DNA of 52,811 nucleotides, from positions 4,601,303-4,654,113 of the forward strand of contig CP070666.1 in the NCBI GenBank assembly GCA_020351775.1, read 5' to 3'. Made by a program: the position numbers and the translations under genes. How positions within the stretch are numbered: the stretch's first letter is position 1; every line of letters begins with the position of its first letter. This document shows, piece by piece, positions 7,114 to 16,508 of this stretch. This DNA comes from Gemmatimonadota bacterium (GTDB taxonomy: Bacteria > Gemmatimonadota > Gemmatimonadetes > Gemmatimonadales > GWC2-71-9). A model generated the notes under the pieces. It did not search any database. It was not told where the DNA came from and was given only the letters and a program-made list of their open reading frames with translations.

Positions 7114-9675
7114 TCAACGCCGTCGCCGCCCGCGACGGTGAGGCCTCCCACGCCTCGTGTCGGACCAGAGCAATCGCAGCCGGTCCCGCAGTTGGTGCAA
7201 CGAGTCAGCTCGCAGTATCTCACGTCGCCCCCGATGTACGATGAACCGGATCGGGCGATCAAGCGCTGGTAGGTCTCGCTGCCGCAGCCGCTGGGCCTGT
7301 CTCTCTCGCAACTTGATATAGACGATTGGCTTGCCACCCTCCAGCTCATAGCTGAGCGGCACTCGGTCACCCAGTACGTGGGCGGAAGCAGGTAGCTCAT
7401 CCAGTCGACCACGATCCTCCGCAGCCAGCACTCGGTCGATGTCCAGCTCTAGATCGACCTCGAGGAAATCGTTCCAGCTATTGACACCAGCCAGCTGCGA
7501 TCGCAGCTGCTCGGTCACCCTGGCCGGATCCGCGGCTGCAAGAGAGCCACCGGACCGTCTCCAGTACTCATCGAGGCGCGCTACCACACGAGACACCTTC
7601 GCCTGGTCGGGATGTCGAGTGACGCCATCCATCGCCGCCTGGGCCAAGACGTCTCTGGCAGATTCGCTGAGCTCATTTGGGATTTTGCCTGTCAGCCAGC
7701 TGCGCTCCACGCTCAACTCGAAGCCGAAGTACGCGGTGCGCCGCGTGGCCACGAGACCTGACCTGCGATTGCGAACATGGAACTCGATCACGGGATCGCC
7801 GGCTGTAGCGTATCGCTGAATCATCCGTAACGGGATGTTGGTGCCCTCGATGGCGGCTCCTGGAATTCCGAAGCGGTCGGCAAAATACGACAGTCTGCCG
7901 GCTACAGCGGAGTAGGGGTTGCATACCGACGATCGCGATAGCCGCACTCTATCACCCGCAGCAGTCTCCCCTTCTACCACGAGCTCAAATGGCATCACGC
8001 GAGCGATCAGGTCACGGAACTTGGCTGCTACTTCACGGTCGACCCGCGGGAGCCTCTCTCGCAGCGGCAGCTCAAGAGTCCGCATTACCGATGCCGTACC
8101 CAGAGCGACATCTTCAATCGCCTTCACCAGGACTCCTCGGTGCTGCGCCCAGTCGTCGATTTCGTCTACAAACAGATGACGAGGCAGACCGTACACTTGG
8201 CCCACGTAGCCGCATTCGTTGACCGCTTCAGCGAACACGTTGTACCCACTCAGGTGGTCACTTCCGTGAACGACCAATGCCTGCAGATCACACTCCTCGC
8301 GAGTCATCCGGTGCAGAGACTCGATGTTGGCGGCTACGGCGACGTAAGGAATGAGGTCGTCTGCGGCGTGCACCAGAAGCTCACCCCAAGGTCGATCCAC
8401 CGGCATAGCCTCGACATCCCGTCCGTAGCCGGTCAAGCGACCGCCGTGCACCAGGCCGCGTTCGGTAAGGTGAGCGAGCGCCTGGACGTATGCGTGGCGA
8501 TCGAGAGGTACGGGTAGATCCAGCTGTGACAGATCGACGCCCAAGGCAGCCGCTGTAAGGGCCACCCTCTCCGTCTCTCCGGCCAGCTGGAAGTCCGGCG
8601 GGGTGGGCGATAGCGACGCAAAGTCGATGTCACGATCGGTCAGCAGATAGACCTGCCCGTTTGGAACACGGCCGTGTACGCGGCCGGCCATCTGGAGTAT
8701 CTCGTTTGCGCCCAGGTGCTGCCGCGTCAGGACGTTGCGCCCTCGATCAACGACGTTGTTGTAGCAGGCATCGTAGATCACCACCGTATCGAGGCCCTGG
8801 ATGTTCAGCGCCGACTGGCCAGCCTGCGTCATGGCCAATACAAAGGGCTTTCGGGCGCTGCCCTCGAGGAACGGACGGATGACCCGAATTGGTTCACCTC
8901 CGTGATAGAACGCCGTGTTGAGCTGCTCCCAACGCCACCCCAGTTCGCGTGCAACTTCCTCTACCTCAGCTCGCGTCGGCAGGAACACGGCTACCCCGCG
9001 CCTCTCCTTGACCAGACACCGTATCAACCGGTCGTCGAGAAAATCCAAAGGCTGTGCGGCTCTGTATTCGACTCGAGCAGACATTGCGGGGTCGAATGCG
9101 GTGGTCTCAAGCACCTCTGCCGACTCCAGGTACCTCGCATAGACGGATGGATCGACCGTGGCCGACAGCCAGACGAAGCGGCAACCGACCCGCTTCCCGA
9201 GAGCCAAACACAATTCCAGTTCCGCCGAGGTCTGGTGGATTTCGTCGACGACCAGGGTGTCGTTCGAGTCAATGAGGTTGTCCTGGAACCAACGTCGGGC
9301 GATCCCGGTAGTCACGATGACCACGTTCCACGTTGGCGTCTCGGGTGTAGCCTCACGTTCGCGGTTGACTACCCCAACCTTGAGTGGGGCCCTAAGGGTT
9401 TCTTCAGCGATGGGACGAATAGCCAACGTCTTGCCCGTGCCGGTGCCAGCCATTATTCCAAACCCCACGCCCTGTCGCGCCAGACTCCGGATATCCTCAC
9501 CGTGCTCGCGTTCGAGTACGGTGTTGATCCTCAGCTGCATCGCAAGCTCGATGGTCTCGCAGGCGGCTCGCGTTGGCGCTATTACAATCACGCGGCCCGT
9601 AGGTGGCTCGGCTCGACGATAGGCCTCGGGATCGGGCGGCAGGTAGTGATCTCGTACGCGTTGCAAAGGACTCAT
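7114..9675 (-). CDS. DEIH-box ATP-dependent helicase, HrpA/HrpB-like
   Basis: 853-residue superfamily 2 helicase. Visible motifs: Walker A GTGTGKT (77-83), DEIH (144-147), SAT (171-173), motif V region TQAGQSALNIQG (about 283-294) and motif VI QMAGRVHGR (328-336). The order and the DEAH-like Walker B place it with DEAH/RHA helicases, which include bacterial HrpA and HrpB, proteins linked to mRNA processing or ribosome-associated roles. The C-terminal 450 residues do not obviously match HrpA and end in a very basic tail (RRGRPHRRGRRRR) suited to nucleic-acid binding. The ATG lacks a clear Shine-Dalgarno. It is divergent from the symporter gene. RNA versus DNA as substrate cannot be settled from sequence. 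Confidence 0.85.
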   Translation of the reverse strand: MSPLQRVRDHYLPPDPEAYRRAEPPTGRVIVIAPTRAACETIELAMQLRINTVLEREHGEDIRSLARQGVGFGIMAGTGTGKTLAIRPIAEETLRAPLKVGVVNREREATPETPTWNVVIVTTGIARRWFQDNLIDSNDTLVVDEIHQTSAELELCLALGKRVGCRFVWLSATVDPSVYARYLESAEVLETTAFDPAMSARVEYRAAQPLDFLDDRLIRCLVKERRGVAVFLPTRAEVEEVARELGWRWEQLNTAFYHGGEPIRVIRPFLEGSARKPFVLAMTQAGQSALNIQGLDTVVIYDACYNNVVDRGRNVLTRQHLGANEILQMAGRVHGRVPNGQVYLLTDRDIDFASLSPTPPDFQLAGETERVALTAAALGVDLSQLDLPVPLDRHAYVQALAHLTERGLVHGGRLTGYGRDVEAMPVDRPWGELLVHAADDLIPYVAVAANIESLHRMTREECDLQALVVHGSDHLSGYNVFAEAVNECGYVGQVYGLPRHLFVDEIDDWAQHRGVLVKAIEDVALGTASVMRTLELPLRERLPRVDREVAAKFRDLIARVMPFELVVEGETAAGDRVRLSRSSVCNPYSAVAGRLSYFADRFGIPGAAIEGTNIPLRMIQRYATAGDPVIEFHVRNRRSGLVATRRTAYFGFELSVERSWLTGKIPNELSESARDVLAQAAMDGVTRHPDQAKVSRVVARLDEYWRRSGGSLAAADPARVTEQLRSQLAGVNSWNDFLEVDLELDIDRVLAAEDRGRLDELPASAHVLGDRVPLSYELEGGKPIVYIKLRERQAQRLRQRDLPALDRPIRFIVHRGRREILRADSLHQLRDRLRLLWSDTRRGRPHRRGRRRR

Positions 9676-9759
9676 TGAATCAAGTTAACCTTGCCTGGTT
9701 CTGTAGCATGGCGCCCGGCCGATTAGATTGCATCCGACTCAGCCTCAGGGAAAGTCAGC

Positions 9760-11064
9760 GTGACAGACGAACCAAAGTCGCTGTTGCGACGAGTCCTGGC
9801 CAAGATCCGGGGCCTGAAGCTCCACACCCAAATCCTCATCGGCCTGATCCTGGGCGCGGTGTTGGGGCCGCTGATGGGAGAGGTCGCCCAATGGATCAAG
9901 CCCATCGGTGACGCCTTCATAAACCTCCTCATCATGATAGTGGTACCGCTGGTGATGGCTTCCCTCATCGTGGGCACTGCCAGCCTGGGTGATCTGAAAA
10001 AGCTGGGACGAATCGGGATCAAAACTGTGGGATACTACCTGATCGCAACGGCTATAGCCGTTGCGTTCGGACTGGGTGCAGGGAAGGCGTTCAATCCTGG
10101 CGCCGGTATGGATGAGGACGTAAAGGCACGGATGTTGACCGACTATGCGGGGGTGACTGAGGAACAACTCCAACGCGTCGCGGATAAACCCGGACTAGCG
10201 GAGTTCCTCGTCGACATCGTCCCCAGAAACCCGTTCCGGGCCATGGTGGAGACAAACTTCCTCCAAATCATCTTCTTCGCGCTGCTATTCGGCATCTCAC
10301 TCACGATTCTCAGCGAGGAACGACGTCAACCGATCCTCCGCCTGCTCTCATCGGTGAACGACGCAATGATCGTTCTCGTCAAAATGGTCATGAGGGTCGC
10401 ACCCTTGGGAGTGTTCGCGCTGATTGCCGCCGTGGCAGCACAATTCGGGTACGGCGTTCTGTTGACCCTGCTCAAGTACGTGGTCGTTACGATCGGAACG
10501 ATGATCGTGTTCGTACTAGCAGTCTACCCCATCTCACTCCGATTATCTGGAATGCCTGCTACGTACTTCTTCAAGAAATACTACGAGGTCATGCTCTTCG
10601 CTTTCTCGACATCGTCCAGCAACGCCACCCTGCCGATCAATATCCAGGTGTCACAGGAAGACTTGGGGGTAGCGAACGATGTAGCATCGTTCGTACTACC
10701 CCTCGGCGCCACCATCAACATGAATGGAACGGCGATCTATCAGGGAGTGAGTACCATCTTTATCGCGCAAGTGTTTGGCATTGCGCTAGGGTTGCAGGAT
10801 CTGCTCATAGTCGTATTGACCGCCACGCTAGCATCGATTGGAGCAGCGGGCGTGCCGGGGATCGGCATGGTCACGCTGACCATCGTTCTGCAACAGATCG
10901 GGATCCCAGTTGAAGGGATCGCACTGGTAGTGGGAGTCGAGCGGATACTCGACATGACACGAACCGCTGTGAACGTCACTGGTGACACTACGTGTGCTGT
11001 CTGGGTAGCCAAGACCGAAGGGGAGCTAAACATACCACAGGATTCGGAGAAGCTGGCAGCCTAG
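9760..11064 (+). CDS. Dicarboxylate/amino acid:cation symporter (DAACS, GltP/DctA-like)
   Basis: 434 residues with eight or so membrane segments and two re-entrant hairpins. Diagnostic motifs: FSTSSSNATLP (HP1 tip), LPLGATINMNGTA (TM7 NMxGT) and GAAGVPG (HP2). In TM8, LDMTRTAVNVTGD carries the Arg that in GltPh pairs with the substrate side-chain carboxylate, together with the conserved Asp and Asn. This favours an acidic amino acid or C4-dicarboxylate over neutral amino acids, with Na+ or H+ coupling. The GTG start at 9760 has AGGGAAAG about eight bases upstream. It is monocistronic, with its promoter in the 84-base gap shared with the divergent helicase. Confidence 0.93.
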   Translation: MTDEPKSLLRRVLAKIRGLKLHTQILIGLILGAVLGPLMGEVAQWIKPIGDAFINLLIMIVVPLVMASLIVGTASLGDLKKLGRIGIKTVGYYLIATAIAVAFGLGAGKAFNPGAGMDEDVKARMLTDYAGVTEEQLQRVADKPGLAEFLVDIVPRNPFRAMVETNFLQIIFFALLFGISLTILSEERRQPILRLLSSVNDAMIVLVKMVMRVAPLGVFALIAAVAAQFGYGVLLTLLKYVVVTIGTMIVFVLAVYPISLRLSGMPATYFFKKYYEVMLFAFSTSSSNATLPINIQVSQEDLGVANDVASFVLPLGATINMNGTAIYQGVSTIFIAQVFGIALGLQDLLIVVLTATLASIGAAGVPGIGMVTLTIVLQQIGIPVEGIALVVGVERILDMTRTAVNVTGDTTCAVWVAKTEGELNIPQDSEKLAA

Positions 11065-11092
11065 CCGTAACGCGAGTGACAACCTCCGACCG

Positions 11093-12205
11093 CTAGTCTC
11101 CCATCGCTATTCCCAGCTCCCTGGCCGTTCTGATCTGGTCGCAGTCGAGCGGCACCACGTGTGCCTGTGATACTGCCTCTTTGAGTGGCACGGTCGTCAC
11201 ATTGGGCGGATCGAACGCGACCATGTGATTCAAATGGCCTTGCTCCACTGCCCGGACTGCTGCGGCTCCAAATCGCAACGCTAGGAGACGATCGAAAGTC
11301 GTGGGCCGGCCGCCTCTCTGAAGATGACCCAGAGTGACCGTGCGCGTCTCCTTTCCAGTGTGCTCCTGAACGTACTCGGCCACCAAATTGCTGACTCCAC
11401 CGAGACGCTCGGTGCCGCCCACCACCGCACCCGCCTTCAGCACGGCCGACCCACCCTTGGGTACCGCACCCTCGGCCACAATGATGACACTGAACTTGCG
11501 TCCCAGTGCCTCCCGCTGGCGGACCTTGTCACACACCTTGTCTAGGTCGAACGGGATCTCTGGTATCAGGATGGCGTGAGCGCTGCCTGCCAATCCGGCG
11601 TGCAGAGCGATCCAACCGGCGTAACGGCCCATTACCTCAACCACCATCACACGCTCATGGCTCTCCGCCGTGGACTCGATCTTGTCCATGGCATCAGTCG
11701 CCGTGCTCACCGCTGTATCGAAGCCAAAGGTGGTCCACGTGCCACCCACGTCATTATCGATCGTCTTCGGCACCGCGACCATCGGCAGCCCCTTCTCAGC
11801 CAAATCGGCCGAGATTCGAAGCGTGCCATCACCGCCCACGGCTATAACTGCCCTGATCCCCAACAACCTGGCCTTGTCGACCAACTCGTCGGAGCGATCT
11901 GCCTCGGTCCACGTCCCATCGGCTTGGGGAACCGGCCAGCGGAATGGGTTGCCGCGATTGGTTGTACCGAGGATCGTGCCCCCGACGTTCGTCAGACCCC
12001 GTACGTCTTCGCGATCGAGTGAGACGACTGGTGAATCACCCAACAGGCCCCCGAAGCCGCGCCTGATGCCAAGCACCTCCCACCCACGATTCAAACCACC
12101 CAGCACAACCGCCCGAATGACCGCGTTCAACCCAGGTGCATCACCGCCACCCGTCGACACGGCGATACACATCGAATCGGGGTAGGTCCCGTACGCCCCA
12201 GTCAT
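11093..12205 (-). CDS. pfkA: 6-phosphofructokinase (PfkA family, group III-like)
   Basis: Phosphorylates fructose 6-phosphate in glycolysis. Residues 18-25 (STGGGDAPG) bind the phosphoryl donor. GGDGT sits at 124-128, PKTIDND at 146-152 with the catalytic Asp, and MGRYAGWIA follows. Gly in GGDG (position 104 in E. coli numbering) is characteristic of ATP use, while Lys before TIDND (position 124) is shared with PPi-dependent and actinobacterial-type enzymes. I therefore call an ATP-dependent group III enzyme, with PPi use not excluded. The ATG has GGAG eight bases upstream. It starts 18 bases after the SelW-like gene on the same strand, so the two are probably co-transcribed. Confidence 0.93.
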   Translation of the reverse strand: MTGAYGTYPDSMCIAVSTGGGDAPGLNAVIRAVVLGGLNRGWEVLGIRRGFGGLLGDSPVVSLDREDVRGLTNVGGTILGTTNRGNPFRWPVPQADGTWTEADRSDELVDKARLLGIRAVIAVGGDGTLRISADLAEKGLPMVAVPKTIDNDVGGTWTTFGFDTAVSTATDAMDKIESTAESHERVMVVEVMGRYAGWIALHAGLAGSAHAILIPEIPFDLDKVCDKVRQREALGRKFSVIIVAEGAVPKGGSAVLKAGAVVGGTERLGGVSNLVAEYVQEHTGKETRTVTLGHLQRGGRPTTFDRLLALRFGAAAVRAVEQGHLNHMVAFDPPNVTTVPLKEAVSQAHVVPLDCDQIRTARELGIAMGD

Positions 12206-12223
12206 GTCACCGCTCCGTATGAG

Positions 12224-12454
12224 CTAGTTGCCTTGCTTCCGCAACAGCCCGACCACCTCGCCGGGCTCGGCATGCCGGCCCAGCTTCTTCTTGGAAAACA
12301 CCAAGCTGTCACCCGCTGTCACCTCGAATACGCCTCCCGATCCGCCCACCAATTGGACCTCGGTGTCGGGGAATTCTTGCTTGATCTCGGCCGCCAGACT
12401 GGCGGCTCGCGGTTCGTAGTTTCAGACTACACAGTACTCGATACTGACCTTCAT
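12224..12454 (-). CDS. Rdx/SelW-like selenoprotein with in-frame UGA (CxxU)
   Basis: Read from the ATG at 12454, this gives 76 residues only if the UGA at 12424-12422 is decoded. The start is [11 protein letters not shown], with Sec as residue 11, followed by [14 protein letters not shown]. The rest contains [27 protein letters not shown] and a TAG stop. This is the thioredoxin-like Rdx family (SelW/SelT/SelH relatives), in which a CxxC or CxxU motif follows the first strand and GxFEV and LVFSKK segments come later. UGA falls exactly on the second redox position. A SECIS-like hairpin lies just downstream. GGAGG is positioned four bases before the ATG. The gene leads into pfkA, 18 bases away. 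The alternative, a pseudogene with a nonsense mutation, is unlikely because the frame and family motifs are intact on both sides. Confidence 0.85.
12388..12409 (-). promoter_or_regulatory. Candidate bacterial SECIS stem-loop
   Basis: On the mRNA strand, 15 bases after the UGA, there is a perfect 7-bp stem, GCCGCCA and TGGCGGC, enclosing GTC. A bulged A allows two more C-G pairs below. The apical AGUCU resembles the AGGUCU loop of the E. coli fdhF SECIS, and the loop begins with G, 22 bases from the UGA, within the usual bacterial range. Such an element recruits SelB with Sec-tRNA to recode UGA. Confidence 0.7.
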
Positions 12455-12608
12455 CGAACCTCCAGGCTTTCCCGCCACACGAGCGTGGGCAGTAAGGTAC
12501 GGTGTCGGCATGCTCGCAGCCAAGGGGTCGGGTCGCACATGCCTTGCAGTTTTTGCGCGGGCCGACAACATTGCGGCCTCGGGCCCTCAGATCGGACATA
12601 GCAAGAGC

Positions 12609-14717
12609 GTGAACAAGCCCACAGCCGCCTCCCGTTCCGGATACATCCGGCTCGCCGTCGAGATCGGCGGTCTCGCCTTCTTTGTGGCTGCCGTGTTGGG
12701 CCTCGTAGAGAACCCCGCCTTGCGAGGCGGTGCCTTCATGCTGCAAGCGATCATCATTGGAGCTGCCGCAGCCGGGAGCAGAAAACTCTCCGTCGCCCTG
12801 CCGGGGCGAGGAGTCGCATCTTTCATTACAGGAGTGGCCCTCGCGGCCATCTTGATGAGGGGCTGGGAGTTCGCTGTGATAGCCGCGTGCGCAGGGATGG
12901 TGGTTGGAGAAATCAGCTTGCGACGGCAGCGTGTCTCGGATGCCACGGCAATGGCCGGGCACCTGGGGGTGGCCACGGGGGTCGTGGGGACGTTCTACAG
13001 CTTGATCGGTGGCCAGACTGGGGCCAATGCTGTAGCGGTCGAGAACTTGGTCCCTCTCGCATTTGTGGTTCTCGCTCTTCCCCTGTGGGCCAACACCACC
13101 TTCTACCTGGAACTCGCTTTGTCGCAAGGGGTCGCATGGGTAGACGCCAAGCTCACACTGCGCTGGGAAGCGGTGATGTCGCTGGCCGGTGCTGGCCTGG
13201 CTCTTGCGTGGGTGGGGCTGCTCACGGCAGAGGCGCCGTTGCTCCCGACATTGGGAGTAGCAACGGCCTTCCTCGGAATCAGTTGGCTGACCTACTGGGT
13301 CATTCAAGCCGGCGTGCGGGCCGACGAACTCCGGCTGGTCCAGGGGTTGGCCGAGGCCGTGGCGGCGGAGGTGAGTATCCAGCGGAGCTTCCGCCGGATT
13401 CAGGAGCTGACCACCCGACTGCTGCCCTGGAAGAGCATGGGCTTCGCCCGTTACGACTCGGCCACGAACGAAATGGTGACTGTTGCCGATACGGCGAGTT
13501 CGGGTGAGTTGAGGTTCGCTGCAGACGCCGGTCTCACGGGCGAAGCGGTGCGGCGCGGCGAGCCGGTAGTCGCTAGCGCACTGAGCCTCGGTGAAATGGT
13601 ACTCCCGGAAGGAGAAACTCCGGGATCAGAGATATTGATACCTCTGTACCATAGCGGAGGTCTCGTCGGAGCATGGAGCGTCCGGCACAGTGACCCCAGC
13701 ATGTATCGTGACGGCGACGCATGGCTCCTCAATCTCGTAGCTCCGCAGCTCGCTCTCTCACTGAGCCTCAGCTCAACTGCCACACCGTTGATCCTTTCGT
13801 CGGAGCGAACAGCACAGTACGTCGAGCATCTCACAGCTTCAAGCGATGCGATTAGGGCTTCAGCTGAGAAGGCGGCCCGTAGCGCCGCAGTGGCCCAGTC
13901 AGAGGCACAGAGGGCAGCGGATGGTGCGCAAGAAGCGGTACAGGCGCTGGAGCGCTTGGTGCAGGGCATTGCCGACACGTTGCGAGCGGGCACAGACACT
14001 GAGAAGGCCACCGCTTCGGTTTCACAGACGGCGGTCGAGCTACACGAGGCCAGCAGTGGCACTCTCGAACAACTGCGACAGCTGGGGTCGACCATCGAGA
14101 TGGGAGTGACAGAGGTCGGTCACCTTAAGGAAGCCGCCCAGGACGTAGCCGAATTCTCCGAGACCATCGCAACGATCGCCAACCAGACCAACCTGTTGGC
14201 CCTCAATGCCACAATTGAGGCAGCCCGAACCGGCCTGCAAGGAAAGGGGTTCGCTGTGGTGGCCGATGAAGTACGGAAGCTGGCCGAGCAGAGTGCTGAC
14301 GCGGCAAGGAACATGGGAGGCAGTGCTCAAGACACGCGGCGCGCCATCGACCGCGCAGCCGAGGTGCTGGAGGACCTGGGAGGACAGCTGGGACGACTGA
14401 CCGAGGCCTCAAGCAAGTGGATTGGGGCTCTGGCGCACATCGTTGAAACCGCGGAGGCTACGTGGCACATCGGCGAGCGAATGGTCGCGCTGCCGACGGG
14501 CAACCTCAAGATCGCCGAGGAGACCGGTAAGATCGTGGCCCAGGCCCGCGATGCAGCGGCGAGCTCCGCCAGCGAGGCAGCGGACCTAGCGCAGGCCACA
14601 CAGGCACAACTGCAAGCTATGCAAGAACTTATTCGGGGTGGCGCTGAACTGTCACAGGTCACCCACCGCTTGTCACAAGCCACACGGTTCCTCCTCGATG
14701 AACGAGGGGACACTTAG
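12609..14717 (+). CDS. Membrane-anchored methyl-accepting-chemotaxis-like protein with GAF-like domain
   Basis: About 702 residues from the GTG at 12609; an in-frame ATG at 12510 would add 33 poorly protein-like residues. The first 225 residues contain seven or eight hydrophobic segments with short loops rather than a periplasmic sensor domain. Next comes a soluble GAF-like domain (about 230-370). The C-terminal half is a long alanine/glutamate-rich helical hairpin whose tip reads [18 protein letters not shown] and [18 protein letters not shown], the CheA/CheW-contacting signature of chemoreceptors. No che genes are nearby. The ligand is unknown; the membrane part could sense a membrane or redox signal. 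It is divergent from the selW-pfkA unit. Confidence 0.88.
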   Translation: MNKPTAASRSGYIRLAVEIGGLAFFVAAVLGLVENPALRGGAFMLQAIIIGAAAAGSRKLSVALPGRGVASFITGVALAAILMRGWEFAVIAACAGMVVGEISLRRQRVSDATAMAGHLGVATGVVGTFYSLIGGQTGANAVAVENLVPLAFVVLALPLWANTTFYLELALSQGVAWVDAKLTLRWEAVMSLAGAGLALAWVGLLTAEAPLLPTLGVATAFLGISWLTYWVIQAGVRADELRLVQGLAEAVAAEVSIQRSFRRIQELTTRLLPWKSMGFARYDSATNEMVTVADTASSGELRFAADAGLTGEAVRRGEPVVASALSLGEMVLPEGETPGSEILIPLYHSGGLVGAWSVRHSDPSMYRDGDAWLLNLVAPQLALSLSLSSTATPLILSSERTAQYVEHLTASSDAIRASAEKAARSAAVAQSEAQRAADGAQEAVQALERLVQGIADTLRAGTDTEKATASVSQTAVELHEASSGTLEQLRQLGSTIEMGVTEVGHLKEAAQDVAEFSETIATIANQTNLLALNATIEAARTGLQGKGFAVVADEVRKLAEQSADAARNMGGSAQDTRRAIDRAAEVLEDLGGQLGRLTEASSKWIGALAHIVETAEATWHIGERMVALPTGNLKIAEETGKIVAQARDAAASSASEAADLAQATQAQLQAMQELIRGGAELSQVTHRLSQATRFLLDERGDT

Positions 14718-14850
14718 TTCCGAGACCGCACTGCAGGGGCCGTTCGGTGTAACAGGATTGTGACGGCTGCCGCAGAACGTTGACCACGAATCGCTTAGAT
14801 GGGGATCGGTGGGATCGCAACCCTGATAGCTGACCAGTTTGGTGACCCAG

Positions 14851-16467
14851 ATGGAACCTATCGCATTTGCAGCGTCCGACTCGGTGAGATACGGCGTTTT
14901 GGCATCTTCGTTGGCATGCCTCGCGCTACTGTGTGAACCGCAGCTCACCAACCCAGCCTTGGCTCAGACAGGGTCTGGCGGGCAGCTCGAGGTGGGTGTC
15001 CTGGGCCAGTATACCTCATACGATGAGGGCGTCGCCGTCGAGGCCAAGCCCGGTGCAGGCGGCAGGATAGCGTTCTTCCTCACCAGCGTATTCGCCTTGG
15101 AGGCCAATGGAGACTACACCGTAACCAACCGTGGCACGGACACGGAGCGGGTTACAGTGACTCGCCTGGGAGCGGATCTGGTTGCCTATGGCCAGGTCAC
15201 GTCCTGGAACGCGTTCTACGTCGGCGCGGGATACGAGCGGCAATACTACCGTGGCGCCACCTACCAGGACGAGGATGCCGCGAACGTGATTCTAGGGGGC
15301 CGTATCTCAGTGGGGAGCCGTGTGGCGTTCCGCATCCAGGGCCGCGGAACTTTCGCACCGTTCGGCACTATCCGCACGGTGAACCTGAGTGCCGACGCCG
15401 GCATCTCTATATTCGCGTTCGGGGGCCCACCTCGCGATGCGGATTTGGACACGGTTCCCGACAAGCACGATGTCTGTCCCGGAACACCGCAGGGAGTTTC
15501 GGTCGACGCCCAAGGTTGCCCCGTTGACAGTGACGGCGACGGCGTATTCGACGGTCCCGATGCATGCCCAGGTACACCTCCGGGCGCATCGGTCGACGAG
15601 CAAGGCTGCCCCAGCGACGACGACAGTGACGGGATTTTCGACGGGGTCGACGTCTGTCCCGACACCCCGGCTGGAGCGATGGTTGACGAAGCCGGTTGCC
15701 CCACCGATGCGGACGCGGACGCTGTGTTCGATGGGCTAGATCGGTGTGCCGACACGCCCGCCGGTGCCGAGGTCGATCCTAGCGGATGCCCTGTTGACTC
15801 GGACGGAGACGGCGTGTTTGATGGTATCGATCGCTGTCCCGATACGCCAGACGCGGTGGCAGTCGACGAATTCGGGTGCCCGACCGACAGTGACATGGAT
15901 GGGGTGTTCGATGCAAACGACGAGTGTCCTGGCACTCCCCCGAACACCGAGGTGAACGCCCGTGGCTGTCCCTTGGTTAGTGACGCGGACGGTGACGGCG
16001 TGCCCGACTCAGCGGACCGTTGCCCCAATACTGCGCCAGGACACCCGGTCGACGCAGTAGGATGCCCGGTGCTGTTTGTAATCGCCGGAGGGGCGTTCGT
16101 TACGCAGCAGGGTCAGCAAGAGAAGCTCATCCTGCAAGGAGTGAATTTCCAGACCAGCAGATCCAGACTGACACAGGAGTCCTACGCGATACTCGATCTG
16201 GTCGCGGCATCACTGCTCGAGCACCCTGATGTGCACATAGAGATCGGAGGCCACACAGACGCCACAGGTACGGATGCGATAAACAATCCGCTGTCACAGG
16301 CACGAGCCCAGGCGGTGATGGCTTACTTGGCGCGAAAGGGAGTGCCCCTGGAGCGCATGGAGGCTCATGGTTACGGCTCGCGTCAGCCGATAGCGACCAA
16401 TCGCACGCGGGAAGGGAGAGCCCAGAACCGGCGTGTGGAACTGAGGGTCATCGAGCAGCAGAACTGA
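14851..16467 (+). CDS. OmpA-family outer-membrane protein with thrombospondin type-3 repeats
   Basis: About 538 residues. A signal peptide (hydrophobic SSLACLALL, cleavage near ALAQ) is followed by an eight-strand-type barrel region of about 170 residues. Next come seven tandem acidic calcium-binding TSP3 repeats, each with DxDxDGVxD and a CP...GCP pair. The C-terminal OmpA peptidoglycan-binding domain contains IEIGGHTDATGTDAINN, LSQARAQAV and NRRVEL. It anchors the outer membrane to peptidoglycan. I chose the ATG at 14851, with GGTGA five bases before it; an upstream GTG at 14842 is possible. Usual OmpA/OprF proteins have fewer TSP3 repeats. Confidence 0.93.
   Translation: MEPIAFAASDSVRYGVLASSLACLALLCEPQLTNPALAQTGSGGQLEVGVLGQYTSYDEGVAVEAKPGAGGRIAFFLTSVFALEANGDYTVTNRGTDTERVTVTRLGADLVAYGQVTSWNAFYVGAGYERQYYRGATYQDEDAANVILGGRISVGSRVAFRIQGRGTFAPFGTIRTVNLSADAGISIFAFGGPPRDADLDTVPDKHDVCPGTPQGVSVDAQGCPVDSDGDGVFDGPDACPGTPPGASVDEQGCPSDDDSDGIFDGVDVCPDTPAGAMVDEAGCPTDADADAVFDGLDRCADTPAGAEVDPSGCPVDSDGDGVFDGIDRCPDTPDAVAVDEFGCPTDSDMDGVFDANDECPGTPPNTEVNARGCPLVSDADGDGVPDSADRCPNTAPGHPVDAVGCPVLFVIAGGAFVTQQGQQEKLILQGVNFQTSRSRLTQESYAILDLVAASLLEHPDVHIEIGGHTDATGTDAINNPLSQARAQAVMAYLARKGVPLERMEAHGYGSRQPIATNRTREGRAQNRRVELRVIEQQN
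15436..16071 (+). repeat. Seven tandem TSP3-type coding repeats
   Basis: Within the OmpA-family gene, seven units of about 30 codons each encode D-x-D-x-D-G-V-F-D, a CPxTP segment and a closing GCP. Units differ at many synonymous and some replacement positions, so they are old rather than recently amplified. The aspartates are expected to bind Ca2+. Confidence 0.9.
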
Positions 16468-16508
16468 GCCATATCCGTTCGACGCGGAACTAACGATACG
16501 GGCAACCG

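Noticed and set aside
8674..9678. 334-codon plus-strand frame
   Set aside because: It is antisense to the DEIH-box helicase motifs; its own translation has no recognisable domain.
12422..12424. UGA as a nonsense mutation or alternative genetic code
   Set aside because: Frame and family motifs are intact on both sides, UGA falls on the redox position, and other genes in the window end normally at TGA.
12309..13307. 332-codon minus-strand frame
   Set aside because: It is antisense to the chemoreceptor-like gene and runs in a different frame from the SelW-like gene; low-complexity translation.
15261..16028. 255-codon minus-strand frame
   Set aside because: It is antisense to the TSP3 repeats; the apparent repetitive protein is a by-product of the repeated DNA.
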